A stretch of DNA of 64,000 nucleotides from RFSX01 sp965248155 (GCA_965248155.1 CBDFIO010000001.1:1054001-1118000); one strand, 5' to 3'. Numbered from the stretch's first letter, positions 54,426 through 63,641 are shown. Numbers and translations are program-made. Notes: generated by a model not told the origin, from the sequence alone.

Positions 54426-55985
54426 ATGACCCCTATGAAGAACAAACCCTTTTCAAATAAATTCCGCAATGAACTTCTCACTGGTGATGAATATTTGAAA
54501 TCTTTAGATGATGGAAGAGAAATATGGTTTGACGGAAAAAAGATTAAAAATATCGCCAACCATCTAGCTTTTAGAAATGCTGCCAGAAGCATAGCCAGGT
54601 TTTACGATCAACTTCATGACCCTTCAGTCCAAGACGAGTTATTACTTGTAGATCAATACGATATAGTTACTCATAAATTTTTCGCTCCTTCTTACAGTTC
54701 TGAAGAATTAATTGCTGCCAGAGATGCAATTTCAATAAGCCAGAGATTGAATTATGGATGGATGGGAAGAACGCCAGACTATAAAGCAGCATTTATGGGC
54801 CATCTTGGTGACAATGCTAACACTTATGGAGAACGATTCAGTGCCAATGCACTCAACTGGTACAAAAAATTTGCTAGAAAAGGATTATACCTTAATCATG
54901 TTTTGGTAGACCCCCCAGTCGATCGTTCGAAAGAGCGCATTAATGTCAGGGATGTCTTCGTAAGCGTAGATAAAGAAGATTCTAAAGGCATCTATGTTTC
55001 AGGAGCAAAAATGGTAGCTACAGGGTCCATGTTAACCCATGCAACATTTGTAGGATTAGCAGGATCGATCACGAGTAGGCTGCAAGAAGACAGAGATGAA
55101 GATATGGCTATTGTTTTCATGGCAGACATGAATACCAGCGGACTTAAAATGGTGTGCAGACCATCTTATGAATTAAATGCAACAAGTGCCTTAGAAAATC
55201 CTTTATCGGGAAGATATGACGAAAATGATGCCGTATTGATTTTGGAAAAAGCATTCATACCATGGGAAAATGTATTAGTTTATCGAGACATTCCAAGAGC
55301 AAAAAACTTCTATCATGGTTCCGGATTCTTTGCAAGATACAATATGCAAGCCGCCGTTCGCTTATCTATAAAACTTGAATTTGCTGCAGCATTACTTGAA
55401 GCAGGTACCAATTGCTCCGGAACAAATCAATTCAGACCTATCCAAGCTGCTATTGGGGAAATACTCGCCATCAGGAATATCATTTGGAGTCTTACTACAG
55501 CAGGAGCATACGATACTGAAGATATCGGCAATGGGGGAGTAATTCCAAGCAATGAGCTAGCTGCTGCATTAAGATATTATATGGCTAGAAGTTGGGATAA
55601 AGTCCGTGACATATATCAGAGATATCTGGCAGGAGCTCCGATATATACTATCTCAAGTCAAAACGATTTCAAAAACCCAGAACTGAACCCAATAATTGAT
55701 CAATATTACCGGGGAACTAATTACTCTGCAGAAGAAAGAATAAAACTTTTCAAACTGATTTGGGATACCATGTATTCAGAGTTCGCAGGTAGACATAGTC
55801 TTTATGAAAGAAATTATTCAGGAAATCATGATATGCAAAGAATCGATGTATTATCATTAGCAAATAAGAGTGGCAGTATGGATTCATATAGAAAATTGGT
55901 TCAAGACTGTATGAGCGATTATGACTATGATGGCTGGAAGCACACCTGGATGAATAAGGAAGAAAAAAACATGGAACCTGTGTAG
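54426..55985 (+). CDS. hpaB: 4-hydroxyphenylacetate 3-monooxygenase oxygenase component
   Basis: 519 residues, matching the 520-residue HpaB type. FADH2-dependent ortho-hydroxylase of phenolic substrates, giving a catechol. Family features: LTGDEYLKSLDDGREIWFDGKKI at the start, LNYGWMGRTPDYKAAFMGHLGDNANTYG near residues 100-130, AGAKMVATGSMLTHATFVG, and the C-terminal HpaB domain (EFAGRHSLYERNYSGNHDMQRID). The product would be 3,4-dihydroxyphenylacetate or another catechol, for which a ring-cleavage dioxygenase is expected but is not in this window. Its stop is adjacent to the convergent phosphoesterase gene. Confidence 0.88.
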   Translation: MTPMKNKPFSNKFRNELLTGDEYLKSLDDGREIWFDGKKIKNIANHLAFRNAARSIARFYDQLHDPSVQDELLLVDQYDIVTHKFFAPSYSSEELIAARDAISISQRLNYGWMGRTPDYKAAFMGHLGDNANTYGERFSANALNWYKKFARKGLYLNHVLVDPPVDRSKERINVRDVFVSVDKEDSKGIYVSGAKMVATGSMLTHATFVGLAGSITSRLQEDRDEDMAIVFMADMNTSGLKMVCRPSYELNATSALENPLSGRYDENDAVLILEKAFIPWENVLVYRDIPRAKNFYHGSGFFARYNMQAAVRLSIKLEFAAALLEAGTNCSGTNQFRPIQAAIGEILAIRNIIWSLTTAGAYDTEDIGNGGVIPSNELAAALRYYMARSWDKVRDIYQRYLAGAPIYTISSQNDFKNPELNPIIDQYYRGTNYSAEERIKLFKLIWDTMYSEFAGRHSLYERNYSGNHDMQRIDVLSLANKSGSMDSYRKLVQDCMSDYDYDGWKHTWMNKEEKNMEPV

Positions 55986-58013
55986 TTATTTAAGTCCAAG
56001 TAATCGTTTTACTTTTTTCCTGTTTTCTAGATTCTGAAATGACTTATTTATAAATTTAAGCACATTGGATTTCGTGCGTTTCTCCAAATAATCGACATTT
56101 TCACAGTGATCAATAATTGCATCTTTCAGTAGAAGAAATTCATCGAGAACCGGACCCAATTCTTCCATTGTAATAGATTTATCCATAAAGTATCTTTCTG
56201 CAACACTTTCAATAGGAAGTGATTCATGAGGAACAGCATATTCGGCATTGATCAATCCACTGTAATCAAAATCATAAGGTGTTAAGGAGACTTTAGCCTT
56301 ATCCTCTTTCTTGATAACAACCAAATTGTGACGCCTTGTTAATTCCCAGTCCGGATTGGCAATTATATATTGGAAAAGACCAAATCTAATATAGTCTTCA
56401 CGGTCAAGTGCCGCAGTTCTTATTACCCCTTCATCTACATGTTTAACTCCTGTTCTTTTAGCAAAATGGTCTTTATGTTCAATAAGTAAGCCGATCGACT
56501 CTCTAAGTTTCTTGTCAACATCATCTATGATTATCGTCGCCAATTTTGAACGAAGAGAAATAGTATCTACATAGTTATACAATTCGTATATGAGATGCTC
56601 AACACGTAGGTGTTCAGCAAATTTATTTGTTCTTTTACATGGCATTAAGATTTTAAACTTATCGCTGGATTTAAATCCGAATGCCTTCAACTCCTTCTTT
56701 TTAAAATTGATTTTTAATGGAGGTTGAGAACAAATTCGTCTACGCATATTTCCTGAAGTTCTAATACCTACATGAAAAGATAAGGGAGAATTTTTTAGAA
56801 AATAATAAAGAATAGATTCTTCATAGGTTTCTTCATCATTCTTATATACCGTCTTGATAGAAGTTGCGAATCGCAATATAGGTTCAGGATCTTCATATAT
56901 TGTCGTGAAAATACTTTTCTTTCCTTTTTTATCTTCTTCAGAAATAAGCTCTTCCTGGCTCCCATCAAATTTACCGATAGTTATCACACTGTCTTCAACC
57001 ATTAGGAGCTGGCCTGACTTACCAAATTTCATACTTGAATCGACGAGGATAATCCTATTTCCATACAAGCCTTTTATAGTCGGCATGCTCGTATGCCCTA
57101 CAATTATTCTTTTCTTCCCAAAAGATTGCAAAACATAATTGGCTTGATCTTTATCAAATGCTGAAGGAAAAGCATATCCACGATACCACAGCGGTCCATT
57201 ATCAAAATAAAGCATGTTTAGAATAGAATCTGCCTTAATGGATTGTTGCGAATTAAATAACATTTGTTTTTGAAAAATTCCATTGAGTTCAGAAATTGGT
57301 TTACCCAACTGACTGATCTTTGGCGAAAATCCTCCATGTACAAACAGGGCATCATTAATTGACATTACAATATTCTTAGAAGAAAGCCATCTTCCAAAAA
57401 AAGTATTTGGTTTGAAATAATCAGAATAAATTGTTTTTGTAATTCCACTGGTATATCTATATTTTTTATTGATATAACCAATGTTTTTATTGATAACCAT
57501 TAATTCATGATTCCCTAATAATAGATGGACACGACCACCGGCTTCCTTAGCTTTATTTTCAAGGTGATAAATATACCAGAGCGTTTCAATGACTTTTGGT
57601 CCTCGATCAAGGACATCCCCAACAATTACAAGATGCCCATCATCAAAAATCCACTCATCATTTTCATTTACAATCTTCTGTGATATCAATAATGTTCTGA
57701 ACACATCAAACTGCCCATGAATATCACTAAGTGCAACATATTTTTTTACCTCAGAAAAAGAGCAAGCTTCATCCTTGTTAATTTTAAGATCCTTGAGGTT
57801 AAATTGGGTAAGACTATCATGAGAGAAGGTATAGTCAGCCTCTTTATGAACTATATTAATATTTAATTTCCCTTTGTCAATCCAAAGAACTTCAATAGAA
57901 TCTCCAAAATATTTGAGGTATGGCCCATCATTATACTCCGGTGCACTTTGTGCAATTCCTATATGAGTCAAGGACAGAAAAAAGTAAAGTGAAAATGTAA
58001 GTATTAATTTCAT
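55986..58013 (-). CDS. Secreted calcineurin-like phosphoesterase fused to a CotH-kinase-like domain
   Basis: 675 residues with a signal peptide ending near IAQ (21). Residues about 90-345 form a PPP-type metallophosphoesterase with the full ligand set: D97-x-H99 (SDIHG), D133 (GDVLDRG), N168-H169 (LLGNHE), H226 (VHGG), H307 (GHT). Residues about 400-675 resemble CotH: a basic stretch (MRRRICSQPPLKINF, 423-437), EHLIYELYNYV, then IANPDWELTRRHNLVVI (N553, D555, H562, N563) and TPYDFDYSGLIN (D581, D583), the pattern of kinase catalytic and metal residues in CotH proteins. The two-domain combination is unusual. Localisation: periplasm or outside, as there is no T9SS tail. Confidence 0.75.
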   Translation of the reverse strand: MKLILTFSLYFFLSLTHIGIAQSAPEYNDGPYLKYFGDSIEVLWIDKGKLNINIVHKEADYTFSHDSLTQFNLKDLKINKDEACSFSEVKKYVALSDIHGQFDVFRTLLISQKIVNENDEWIFDDGHLVIVGDVLDRGPKVIETLWYIYHLENKAKEAGGRVHLLLGNHELMVINKNIGYINKKYRYTSGITKTIYSDYFKPNTFFGRWLSSKNIVMSINDALFVHGGFSPKISQLGKPISELNGIFQKQMLFNSQQSIKADSILNMLYFDNGPLWYRGYAFPSAFDKDQANYVLQSFGKKRIIVGHTSMPTIKGLYGNRIILVDSSMKFGKSGQLLMVEDSVITIGKFDGSQEELISEEDKKGKKSIFTTIYEDPEPILRFATSIKTVYKNDEETYEESILYYFLKNSPLSFHVGIRTSGNMRRRICSQPPLKINFKKKELKAFGFKSSDKFKILMPCKRTNKFAEHLRVEHLIYELYNYVDTISLRSKLATIIIDDVDKKLRESIGLLIEHKDHFAKRTGVKHVDEGVIRTAALDREDYIRFGLFQYIIANPDWELTRRHNLVVIKKEDKAKVSLTPYDFDYSGLINAEYAVPHESLPIESVAERYFMDKSITMEELGPVLDEFLLLKDAIIDHCENVDYLEKRTKSNVLKFINKSFQNLENRKKVKRLLGLK

Positions 58014-58154
58014 TTGAATAAATCTATAGAATAAAAAATGCCTATAACATATACATCAAGTTACCAAATATAGTTCGATCTTTAAATAAATAAATTTATT
58101 TAGTTGGACCAATTAATTGATTTTATATTTATTCTATTTTCAAAATTACAATAG

Positions 58155-58733
58155 TTGACCTCGGTACAAAAAGCAATATCTTTCTTACTACTTCCAATAA
58201 TTTTTTGTTCTTGTAAAAAGGGAGAAAAAATTCATCAGGTGACGGTAGCTGAATTTGAATCATTCGTTGAATCAACTCAATATGTTACCGATGCTGAACA
58301 ATTTGGATGGTCTATAATCCAGGAAAATATATATGACTTCCATATAGAAGACGATATAAATTGGAAGATTCCTGATGGTTTCAGTACACCCAAACCAACT
58401 GACCCAGTCACTCAAATTAGTTTTAATGATGCTCATGCTTTTGCCAAATGGGATAACAGTCGAATTCCAACATATGAAGAGTATTGGGCATTGATTGAAG
58501 GAGATTCTCGCCCTATTAATATTAACAACAATGGCATTCTTCCAATTGAACAAGTAAACATCGTTGGAAATGTGTGGGAGATTACTCAAAAAGACAAAAA
58601 CGGACAAATTCGTTTGGCGGGTGGATCTTATTTGTGTAACACCCGTTCTTGTGATGGTTCCAATCCAGACAGAGTCTTATATGTTGACCCCCTCACAGGG
58701 AATACCCATATCGGATTTGCAGTAATTAAATAG
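58155..58733 (+). CDS. Very small formylglycine-generating-enzyme-like lipoprotein
   Basis: 192 residues from TTG 58155. Lipoprotein-like N-terminus (LLLPIIFCSC). The SUMF1 fold is recognisable in shortened form: VTQISFNDAHAFAKWDNSRIPTYEEYWALI (usually A-x-x-F-C-x-W-x-G-x-R-L-P-T-E), IVGNVWEIT (usual GNVWEW) and AGGSYLCNTRSC. The last segment gives C161-x4-C166, the spacing and context (GGS-[FY]-LC-x4-C) of the copper-binding active Cys pair of real formylglycine-generating enzymes. The usual R-x-AAR after the second Cys and the N-terminal catalytic extension are missing; full enzymes are about 300 residues. Divergent from the phosphoesterase-CotH gene. Confidence 0.7.
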   Translation: MTSVQKAISFLLLPIIFCSCKKGEKIHQVTVAEFESFVESTQYVTDAEQFGWSIIQENIYDFHIEDDINWKIPDGFSTPKPTDPVTQISFNDAHAFAKWDNSRIPTYEEYWALIEGDSRPININNNGILPIEQVNIVGNVWEITQKDKNGQIRLAGGSYLCNTRSCDGSNPDRVLYVDPLTGNTHIGFAVIK

Positions 58734-58742
58734 AAAATATTC

Positions 58743-60008
58743 ATGGATAGAGAAACGCAAAAATTATTGCAAAGACGAGAGAATATCTTGGGTAAAACTG
58801 AACTCTTCTATGACACTCCCATACATTTAGTCAAAGGTTCAGGAATATGGCTGTGGGACAACCAAGGAAACAAGTATATGGATGTATACAATAATGTGGC
58901 TCATCTGGGCCATTGTCATCCTAAAGTTGTAGATGCCATAGTTAGTCAATTAAAATTACTAAACACACATACTCGATACCTACACACCAAAATACTTGAA
59001 TTGGGAGAACGATTGACTCAAAGTTTAGTCCCTGGCCTTTCAAAAGTTTTCATGGTCAATTCCGGAAGCGAGGCAAATGAACTTGCATTAAGAATTGCTA
59101 GAAAATGGACATCCAAAAAAGGCATCATCGTTGCTCAAAATGCTTATCATGGAAACACACAAGCCACTCTTGAAATTAGTACAGAATTCATAGACAAAAC
59201 ATCGAACATCCCATATGTTAAGTCAATCCCAATCCCTCATGATTTAAATTATTCCGTAGATAAAAACAAGGAATACCTCACCCATTTAAATGATGCAATT
59301 AATCAGCTCGAAAACGATGGATATGGTGTTGCAGCCTTAATATTTTGTTCAGCTTTTTCAACAAATGGATTGGCTAATGTTCCTCATATTTATATTTCTG
59401 AGGCTGTAACGCGTGTACGCGAAAGCGGTGCTATATATATTTCTGATGAAGTACAAAGTGGTTTTGGTAGAATGGGAAAAATGTGGGGCTTCGAAGGATA
59501 TGGTATTACACCTGATATTATTACTACAGGCAAGCCAATGGGCAATGGCCATCCAGTAGCTGCCGTTGTTAGCCGGACGGATCTTTGCGAGAAATTTCAA
59601 ACCGATGGAGATTACTTTAATACATTCGGCGGCAATCCGGTTTCTTGTGCAGCAGTCTTGGCAGTATTAGAAGTTATAGAACAGGATCATTTGGTTGAAC
59701 ATGCTTCTGAAACTGGCAAATATGTTCAAGAACTAATGGCACAATTGGTAGATAACTTTGAAATAATAAATTCCAGTAGAGGACAAGGCTTATTCTTTGG
59801 TTTAGAGATTGTTGACAGTTCCGGTCATGCTGATTCTGTGACAGCTTCATTAATCGTAAACCTTCTTCGCCACAACGGAATTCTTATCAGTAAAACCGGG
59901 CTTAAAAATAATATTCTTAAAATGAGGCCTCCAATGATATGCAAAAAAGACAATATTGACCACCTTGTAGATAAACTGCATAATGTTATTAACAAAGTGC
60001 ATAATTAA
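58743..60008 (+). CDS. Class III PLP-dependent aminotransferase
   Basis: 421 residues. Class III fold: WLWDNQGNKYMDVYNNVAHLGHCHPKV, MVNSGSEANELALRIARKWT, GNTQATLEIST, ISDEVQSGFGRMGKMWGFE, and the PLP-lysine in PDIITTGKPMGNGHPVAAV. It is close to the alanine-glyoxylate/ethanolamine-phosphate phospho-lyase-like group; exact substrate unknown. It follows the mini-FGE gene by 9 bases, so the two are probably one transcript ending at the hairpin 60093-60120. The window gives no phosphotransferase with an ethanolamine substrate unless the CotH-like protein is one. Confidence 0.92.
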   Translation: MDRETQKLLQRRENILGKTELFYDTPIHLVKGSGIWLWDNQGNKYMDVYNNVAHLGHCHPKVVDAIVSQLKLLNTHTRYLHTKILELGERLTQSLVPGLSKVFMVNSGSEANELALRIARKWTSKKGIIVAQNAYHGNTQATLEISTEFIDKTSNIPYVKSIPIPHDLNYSVDKNKEYLTHLNDAINQLENDGYGVAALIFCSAFSTNGLANVPHIYISEAVTRVRESGAIYISDEVQSGFGRMGKMWGFEGYGITPDIITTGKPMGNGHPVAAVVSRTDLCEKFQTDGDYFNTFGGNPVSCAAVLAVLEVIEQDHLVEHASETGKYVQELMAQLVDNFEIINSSRGQGLFFGLEIVDSSGHADSVTASLIVNLLRHNGILISKTGLKNNILKMRPPMICKKDNIDHLVDKLHNVINKVHN

Positions 60009-60092
60009 GTTAAAGTTTAATCGTTTCAAGTATTTTTAAGGTCTTTTACCGTAATTGAAGCTTATTAAGTAACAGGGTTTTATCTAAAAATT

Positions 60093-60120
60093 GGCTTCTA
60101 AACTATTGGGAGCCTTTTTT
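60093..60120 (+). terminator. Terminator of the aminotransferase operon
   Basis: GGCTTC (60093-60098) pairs with GGAGCC (60109-60114, one T-G pair), loop of 10, followed by six T. It is 85 bases after the aminotransferase stop codon, in the 60009-60230 spacer, where nothing else is seen. Confidence 0.65.
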
Positions 60121-60230
60121 ATACTTGAATTTGCAAAAATCTTATTAAACCTTGAAATGACAGATTCAGTTCATTTGTATCCTTTGCGTCAAGCTTTTAA
60201 TTCTAAAATACTTAATTTCAATAGCCTAAA

Positions 60231-61250
60231 TAACGTGAATAATGTTTAAGCAGCCCATAAAGTTAGTTGATTCGTTTTTATGGGAGTTATGTTAAGTGAT
60301 GGTTTTTTAGGAAAAAAGCAATAAGCAGTTAAAGCGGCAACAATATTAACCAAAAACCCTTTAACAGATCGATGTCTAGTGTGTTCTATTTTGCAAATAT
60401 TTTTGAGTTCATCATTTACAGATTCTACTAAAGCTCTTTTTCTTAAAAGAATAGCCTCTACATCAGAGAGATTTTGTTTTTTCATATTTTTTCTCACTTT
60501 AGTAATAAGCTGTATTCCATCTTGAAACAGTAAATCTGATAATGCTTTTGAAATATAGCCTTTATCTCCAAATAGTTTTCCAAAAACCTCCTTAGTCATT
60601 GCTGTCATTAGTTTAATATTTCTGTCATCTACATTACCTTTTGTAAGGTAAAAGGATAATAATTCACCTTTATCATTGATAATTAAATGAAGTTTAAACC
60701 CAAAAAACCATCCCATTGTTGATTTTCCTTTTTCAGCAATTCCTTTAAAAACTTTATGCTGTTTCTCTCTCTTGATATGGCATACACGTAATAGAGTAGA
60801 GTCAATATAATTGATGCCTCTAGATTTACCCAAGCCTCTATATTTTAAATACAACATAAGGGGCAGTAATATTCTCTCTTGGCGTGCATTAAATCTTTCG
60901 TAGCTAATTAGATCAGGAAATAAGTCATCTAAATGTTTACAAACATATTGCATATAAAAATGCTTAAAATTTGTAAAATGACCAAAATGACCAAAATGAT
61001 AAAGCAAATAAATACTCATCATCTCAGAATCGGATAATTTTCCTTTTCTATTACGCCTTTTAGTCTTTGTATCTTCTAATTTTGGATGATTTTCTATATT
61101 TTTAATAAATTCTTGTTGAAAATCATCTATTTTCACAAAGAATTCAGTAACTTTATCTCTAAGCATGAGGGTGTTTTTAGACTATTAAGATACTGATAAT
61201 CAGTAAATAATACAAATAAAAACACCCTTTTTCTTATCCATTATTCACGT
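60231..61250 (-). mobile_element. IS982-family insertion sequence, about 1.02 kb
   Basis: Inverted ends: TAACGTGAATAATG at 60231-60244 and its complement at 61237-61250 (CATTATTCACGTTA). One transposase inside. Flanks are AGCCTAAA on the left and AAATAGATT on the right; no unambiguous target duplication. The right end is only 9 bases from the yajC stop codon, so read-through into or from the element could affect yajC mRNA 3' end; yajC itself is intact. Confidence 0.85.
60246..61166 (-). CDS. IS982-family transposase
   Basis: 306 residues. N-terminal region KLSDSEMMSIYLLYHFGHF, then the DDE core: Asp in INYIDSTLLRVCHIKREKQHK, Asp in KLFGDKGYISKAL, and Glu in ALVESVNDELKNICKIEHTRHRS. Length and motifs match IS982. 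The frame is complete, so the element may be active. A short repeat HFGHFGHFTNF encoded near 60979 is unusual (GGTCATTTT units), probably a small in-frame expansion. Confidence 0.95.
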   Translation of the reverse strand: MLRDKVTEFFVKIDDFQQEFIKNIENHPKLEDTKTKRRNRKGKLSDSEMMSIYLLYHFGHFGHFTNFKHFYMQYVCKHLDDLFPDLISYERFNARQERILLPLMLYLKYRGLGKSRGINYIDSTLLRVCHIKREKQHKVFKGIAEKGKSTMGWFFGFKLHLIINDKGELLSFYLTKGNVDDRNIKLMTAMTKEVFGKLFGDKGYISKALSDLLFQDGIQLITKVRKNMKKQNLSDVEAILLRKRALVESVNDELKNICKIEHTRHRSVKGFLVNIVAALTAYCFFPKKPSLNITPIKTNQLTLWAA

Positions 61251-61259
61251 TAAAATAGA

Positions 61260-61571
61260 TTATTCTGAATCGTTAGCTTTACTCAGATTTTCGGTCATTT
61301 CCTTTGATACCGCTCCTTGTAACACTCTAATAAAGGTTTTCTGATCAATTTGAAGATGTACAATTCCATTTTCAATCTTATTAATTCTGCCGATTATTCC
61401 ACTTGAGGTTACAACTTCATCACCTTTGCCCATGTCCTTTTCAAAACTGGTTTGAGCTTTTTGCTTCTTAACTTGTGGACGTAAGAAGAAAAAATACATG
61501 ATAAAGAATATGGAAGCAAAAAATAAGAGGTCTATGAAACCGGGGCTTCCAGAAGATTGTAAGTAAAACAT
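61260..61571 (-). CDS. yajC: Preprotein translocase subunit YajC
   Basis: 103 residues. One N-terminal membrane segment (FIDLLFFASIFFIMYFFFLRPQVKKQK), followed by the cytosolic YajC domain (MGKGDEVVTSSGIIGRINKIENGIVHLQI). Accessory subunit of the SecDF-YajC complex. Start ATG 61569-61571. The region upstream is divergent from aroK. The IS982 element lies 9 bases downstream. Confidence 0.95.
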   Translation of the reverse strand: MFYLQSSGSPGFIDLLFFASIFFIMYFFFLRPQVKKQKAQTSFEKDMGKGDEVVTSSGIIGRINKIENGIVHLQIDQKTFIRVLQGAVSKEMTENLSKANDSE

Positions 61572-61641
61572 ATATTAATAAATTAAGGATTCAAAAATAC
61601 ATATTTACATTTGATCTATTGAATAGTCTAAGTAAAATGCA

Positions 61642-62145
61642 ATGAGAATATATTTGGTCGGATATATGGGCAGTGGAAAATCAACAATTGGGCGGCTGCT
61701 CGCTGATAAATTGAATTACAATTTTCTTGACACTGATCAGCTTATTGAAAACGCTCTATCTGAGTCGGTTGAAAATATATTTGAAAACAAAGGGGAGTTA
61801 TTATTTAGAGAAGTAGAATCTGAGATTTTAAATAAAACATTTCTTTTTGAAAATATAATAGTAAGCACTGGAGGGGGCTTGGTTTGTCATAATAGCAATA
61901 TGGATAAGATATTAGAAAATGGGATAGCTATCTATCTTTATTTGACGGAAGAGGAATTAGTTGAGCGCTTAGAAGGAGATTCAAGCAGGCCTTTATTAAA
62001 GAATAAAAGCGCAGATGAATTATTGTCTTTTATTAAAGATCATTTGGAATCGAGACATAAATTTTATGAAAAATCGAATTATAAAATTGAAGGATCAAAG
62101 TCAAAAGAACAGATAGTAAATGAGATTAAACTTGTTCTAGATTAG
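61642..62145 (+). CDS. aroK: Shikimate kinase
   Basis: 167 residues. Walker A GYMGSGKSTIG (7-17), shikimate-binding DTD in YNFLDTDQLI, IFENKGELLFREVESEIL, TGGGLV, and the lid region RLEGDSSRPLL. Catalyses ATP-dependent 3-phosphorylation of shikimate in the aromatic amino-acid pathway. Start ATG 61642. It overlaps the convergent subtilase gene by 4 bases. A TACATTTG box at 61606-61613 may be its -7 element. Confidence 0.96.
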   Translation: MRIYLVGYMGSGKSTIGRLLADKLNYNFLDTDQLIENALSESVENIFENKGELLFREVESEILNKTFLFENIIVSTGGGLVCHNSNMDKILENGIAIYLYLTEEELVERLEGDSSRPLLKNKSADELLSFIKDHLESRHKFYEKSNYKIEGSKSKEQIVNEIKLVLD

Positions 62146-63641
62146 CTAATATCGAACAATGATTGAATACAAGCCAAGGGGGATACAATAAATAATCCAT
62201 TTCGTTCTATCGAAGTTGACTTGAGAATTTTAAAAGCTTCTTCAGTCGTAAGTTCAGGTTTGTATAATTTCATTAATCCAACAACCCCGCTGACAAAAGG
62301 AGCTGACATAGACGTTCCACTTTCTTCTTTGTACTTATTTCCGGGTTTTGTAGAATAGATACCCTGGCCAGGAGCAGCAAGGCCCATTTTTAGAGATTCA
62401 ACAGTATTTGCAAAATAAGCTTTATCCAAATTTTTGTCTACTGCAGTAATTGTAAGTACGCCATCAATATTAGCAGGTGTCATATTTTTTGCATCGATAT
62501 TTGAGTTGCCGGCAGCTACGACGACAATGCTTCCTTTTGATTGTGCATATCGGACGGCTTCTTCATAGGCTTTTTCTCTTTCATCATTTGTAAATCCTCC
62601 AATTGAAATTGAGATTACAGATGCACCCAGATCAGCGGCTTCTATAATTCCATTGATTATCGTTTTTTGAGTGCCTGCGCCGAATGCATTTAGCACTTTT
62701 ATGCTTGTAATTTTGACTGGAGAATTAGGAGGAAGCCATGAAGCGATCCCGATATTATTTCCGGTTACAGCACCAACAATGCCTGCACAATGAGTTCCAT
62801 GACCTCTGGGATCTTTATCATATGCTCTGTTGGTAGACTGATAGTTTTCAGATAAATCTTCATGTTGAGCATCAATGCCCGTATCCAGAATGGCAATAAT
62901 TGTCTCTTTTGAAGCGAAAGATTGCATCTGATTCGATACCAATTTGTGGAATTTATCTAATTCAAATTTATCTGCCATCCATTGATTTCCAACATACGGG
63001 TCATTCAAGCTTTGTTGACTTTGTTTTTGAATTGTAGGTTCAAACTTTGGGAGTTTTAGTTCTACAATTTCATTAAATTCAACATGATTGATTTCTTTAT
63101 TATCTAAAAGTTGTTTTTTCAATTTATACGGATTGTCAGAAGGCTTTATATCTATTGTTATATACTCATCCAATAAGAAACTTTCATCTTGTGGATTAAA
63201 TACTGGATAATTCAATTGATAGTTATCGGAATTTTCAGATATCCATTTTTGTAATTCTTGTTGATTATTAAATCGGACCAATAATTCGGCTTCTGAATCT
63301 AATTGTATATGATTTTGAATCTCAATTGAAGCCGTGTTTTCAATCAATTGGTGACCTGCTCCCAGAAACAAAACAGAGACCAAAATATATGCAATTTTTC
63401 CAATTCTATTAGATATTAATTTGGCCGGATAAGCCACTAAGCCAATGAGTATAAGATCTAAACAAAAGTGGAGAAAATTGGATTCGCTGAACTTTGAAAG
63501 CATTTGGTATCCTGCTATTCCGAGAAATAATAAACTTATTATTTGGAATCCAAACCTTTTGGTGTAAAAAGCATTTGTAAGGAAGATTAAGGCTATTCCA
63601 AGAAATCCTAAATGTGGAAAATATATAAATACTTCTTTCAT
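62142..63641 (-). CDS. Subtilisin-like serine protease with N-terminal four-helix membrane domain
   Basis: 499 residues. Residues 1-100 hold four hydrophobic segments (about 8-24, 30-47, 56-74, 81-98) and no cleavable signal, which would anchor the protein in the inner membrane with the protease on one side. Residues about 110-200 look like a propeptide-type domain. The S8 peptidase domain follows, with D253 (AILDTGID), H281 (GHGTHCAG), N379 (AAGNS) and S444 (SGTSMSAPFV). The catalytic set is complete. Extra membrane helices before an S8 domain are uncommon. The overlap with aroK at the 3' ends is 4 bases. Confidence 0.85.
   Translation of the reverse strand: MKEVFIYFPHLGFLGIALIFLTNAFYTKRFGFQIISLLFLGIAGYQMLSKFSESNFLHFCLDLILIGLVAYPAKLISNRIGKIAYILVSVLFLGAGHQLIENTASIEIQNHIQLDSEAELLVRFNNQQELQKWISENSDNYQLNYPVFNPQDESFLLDEYITIDIKPSDNPYKLKKQLLDNKEINHVEFNEIVELKLPKFEPTIQKQSQQSLNDPYVGNQWMADKFELDKFHKLVSNQMQSFASKETIIAILDTGIDAQHEDLSENYQSTNRAYDKDPRGHGTHCAGIVGAVTGNNIGIASWLPPNSPVKITSIKVLNAFGAGTQKTIINGIIEAADLGASVISISIGGFTNDEREKAYEEAVRYAQSKGSIVVVAAGNSNIDAKNMTPANIDGVLTITAVDKNLDKAYFANTVESLKMGLAAPGQGIYSTKPGNKYKEESGTSMSAPFVSGVVGLMKLYKPELTTEEAFKILKSTSIERNGLFIVSPLACIQSLFDIS

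Noticed and set aside
45665..58733. Sulfatase/maturase pair formed by the aryl-sulfotransferase and the FGE-like proteins
   Set aside because: ASST does not need formylglycine, the genes are more than 10 kb apart, and no sulfatase with the C-x-P-x-R motif is in the window.
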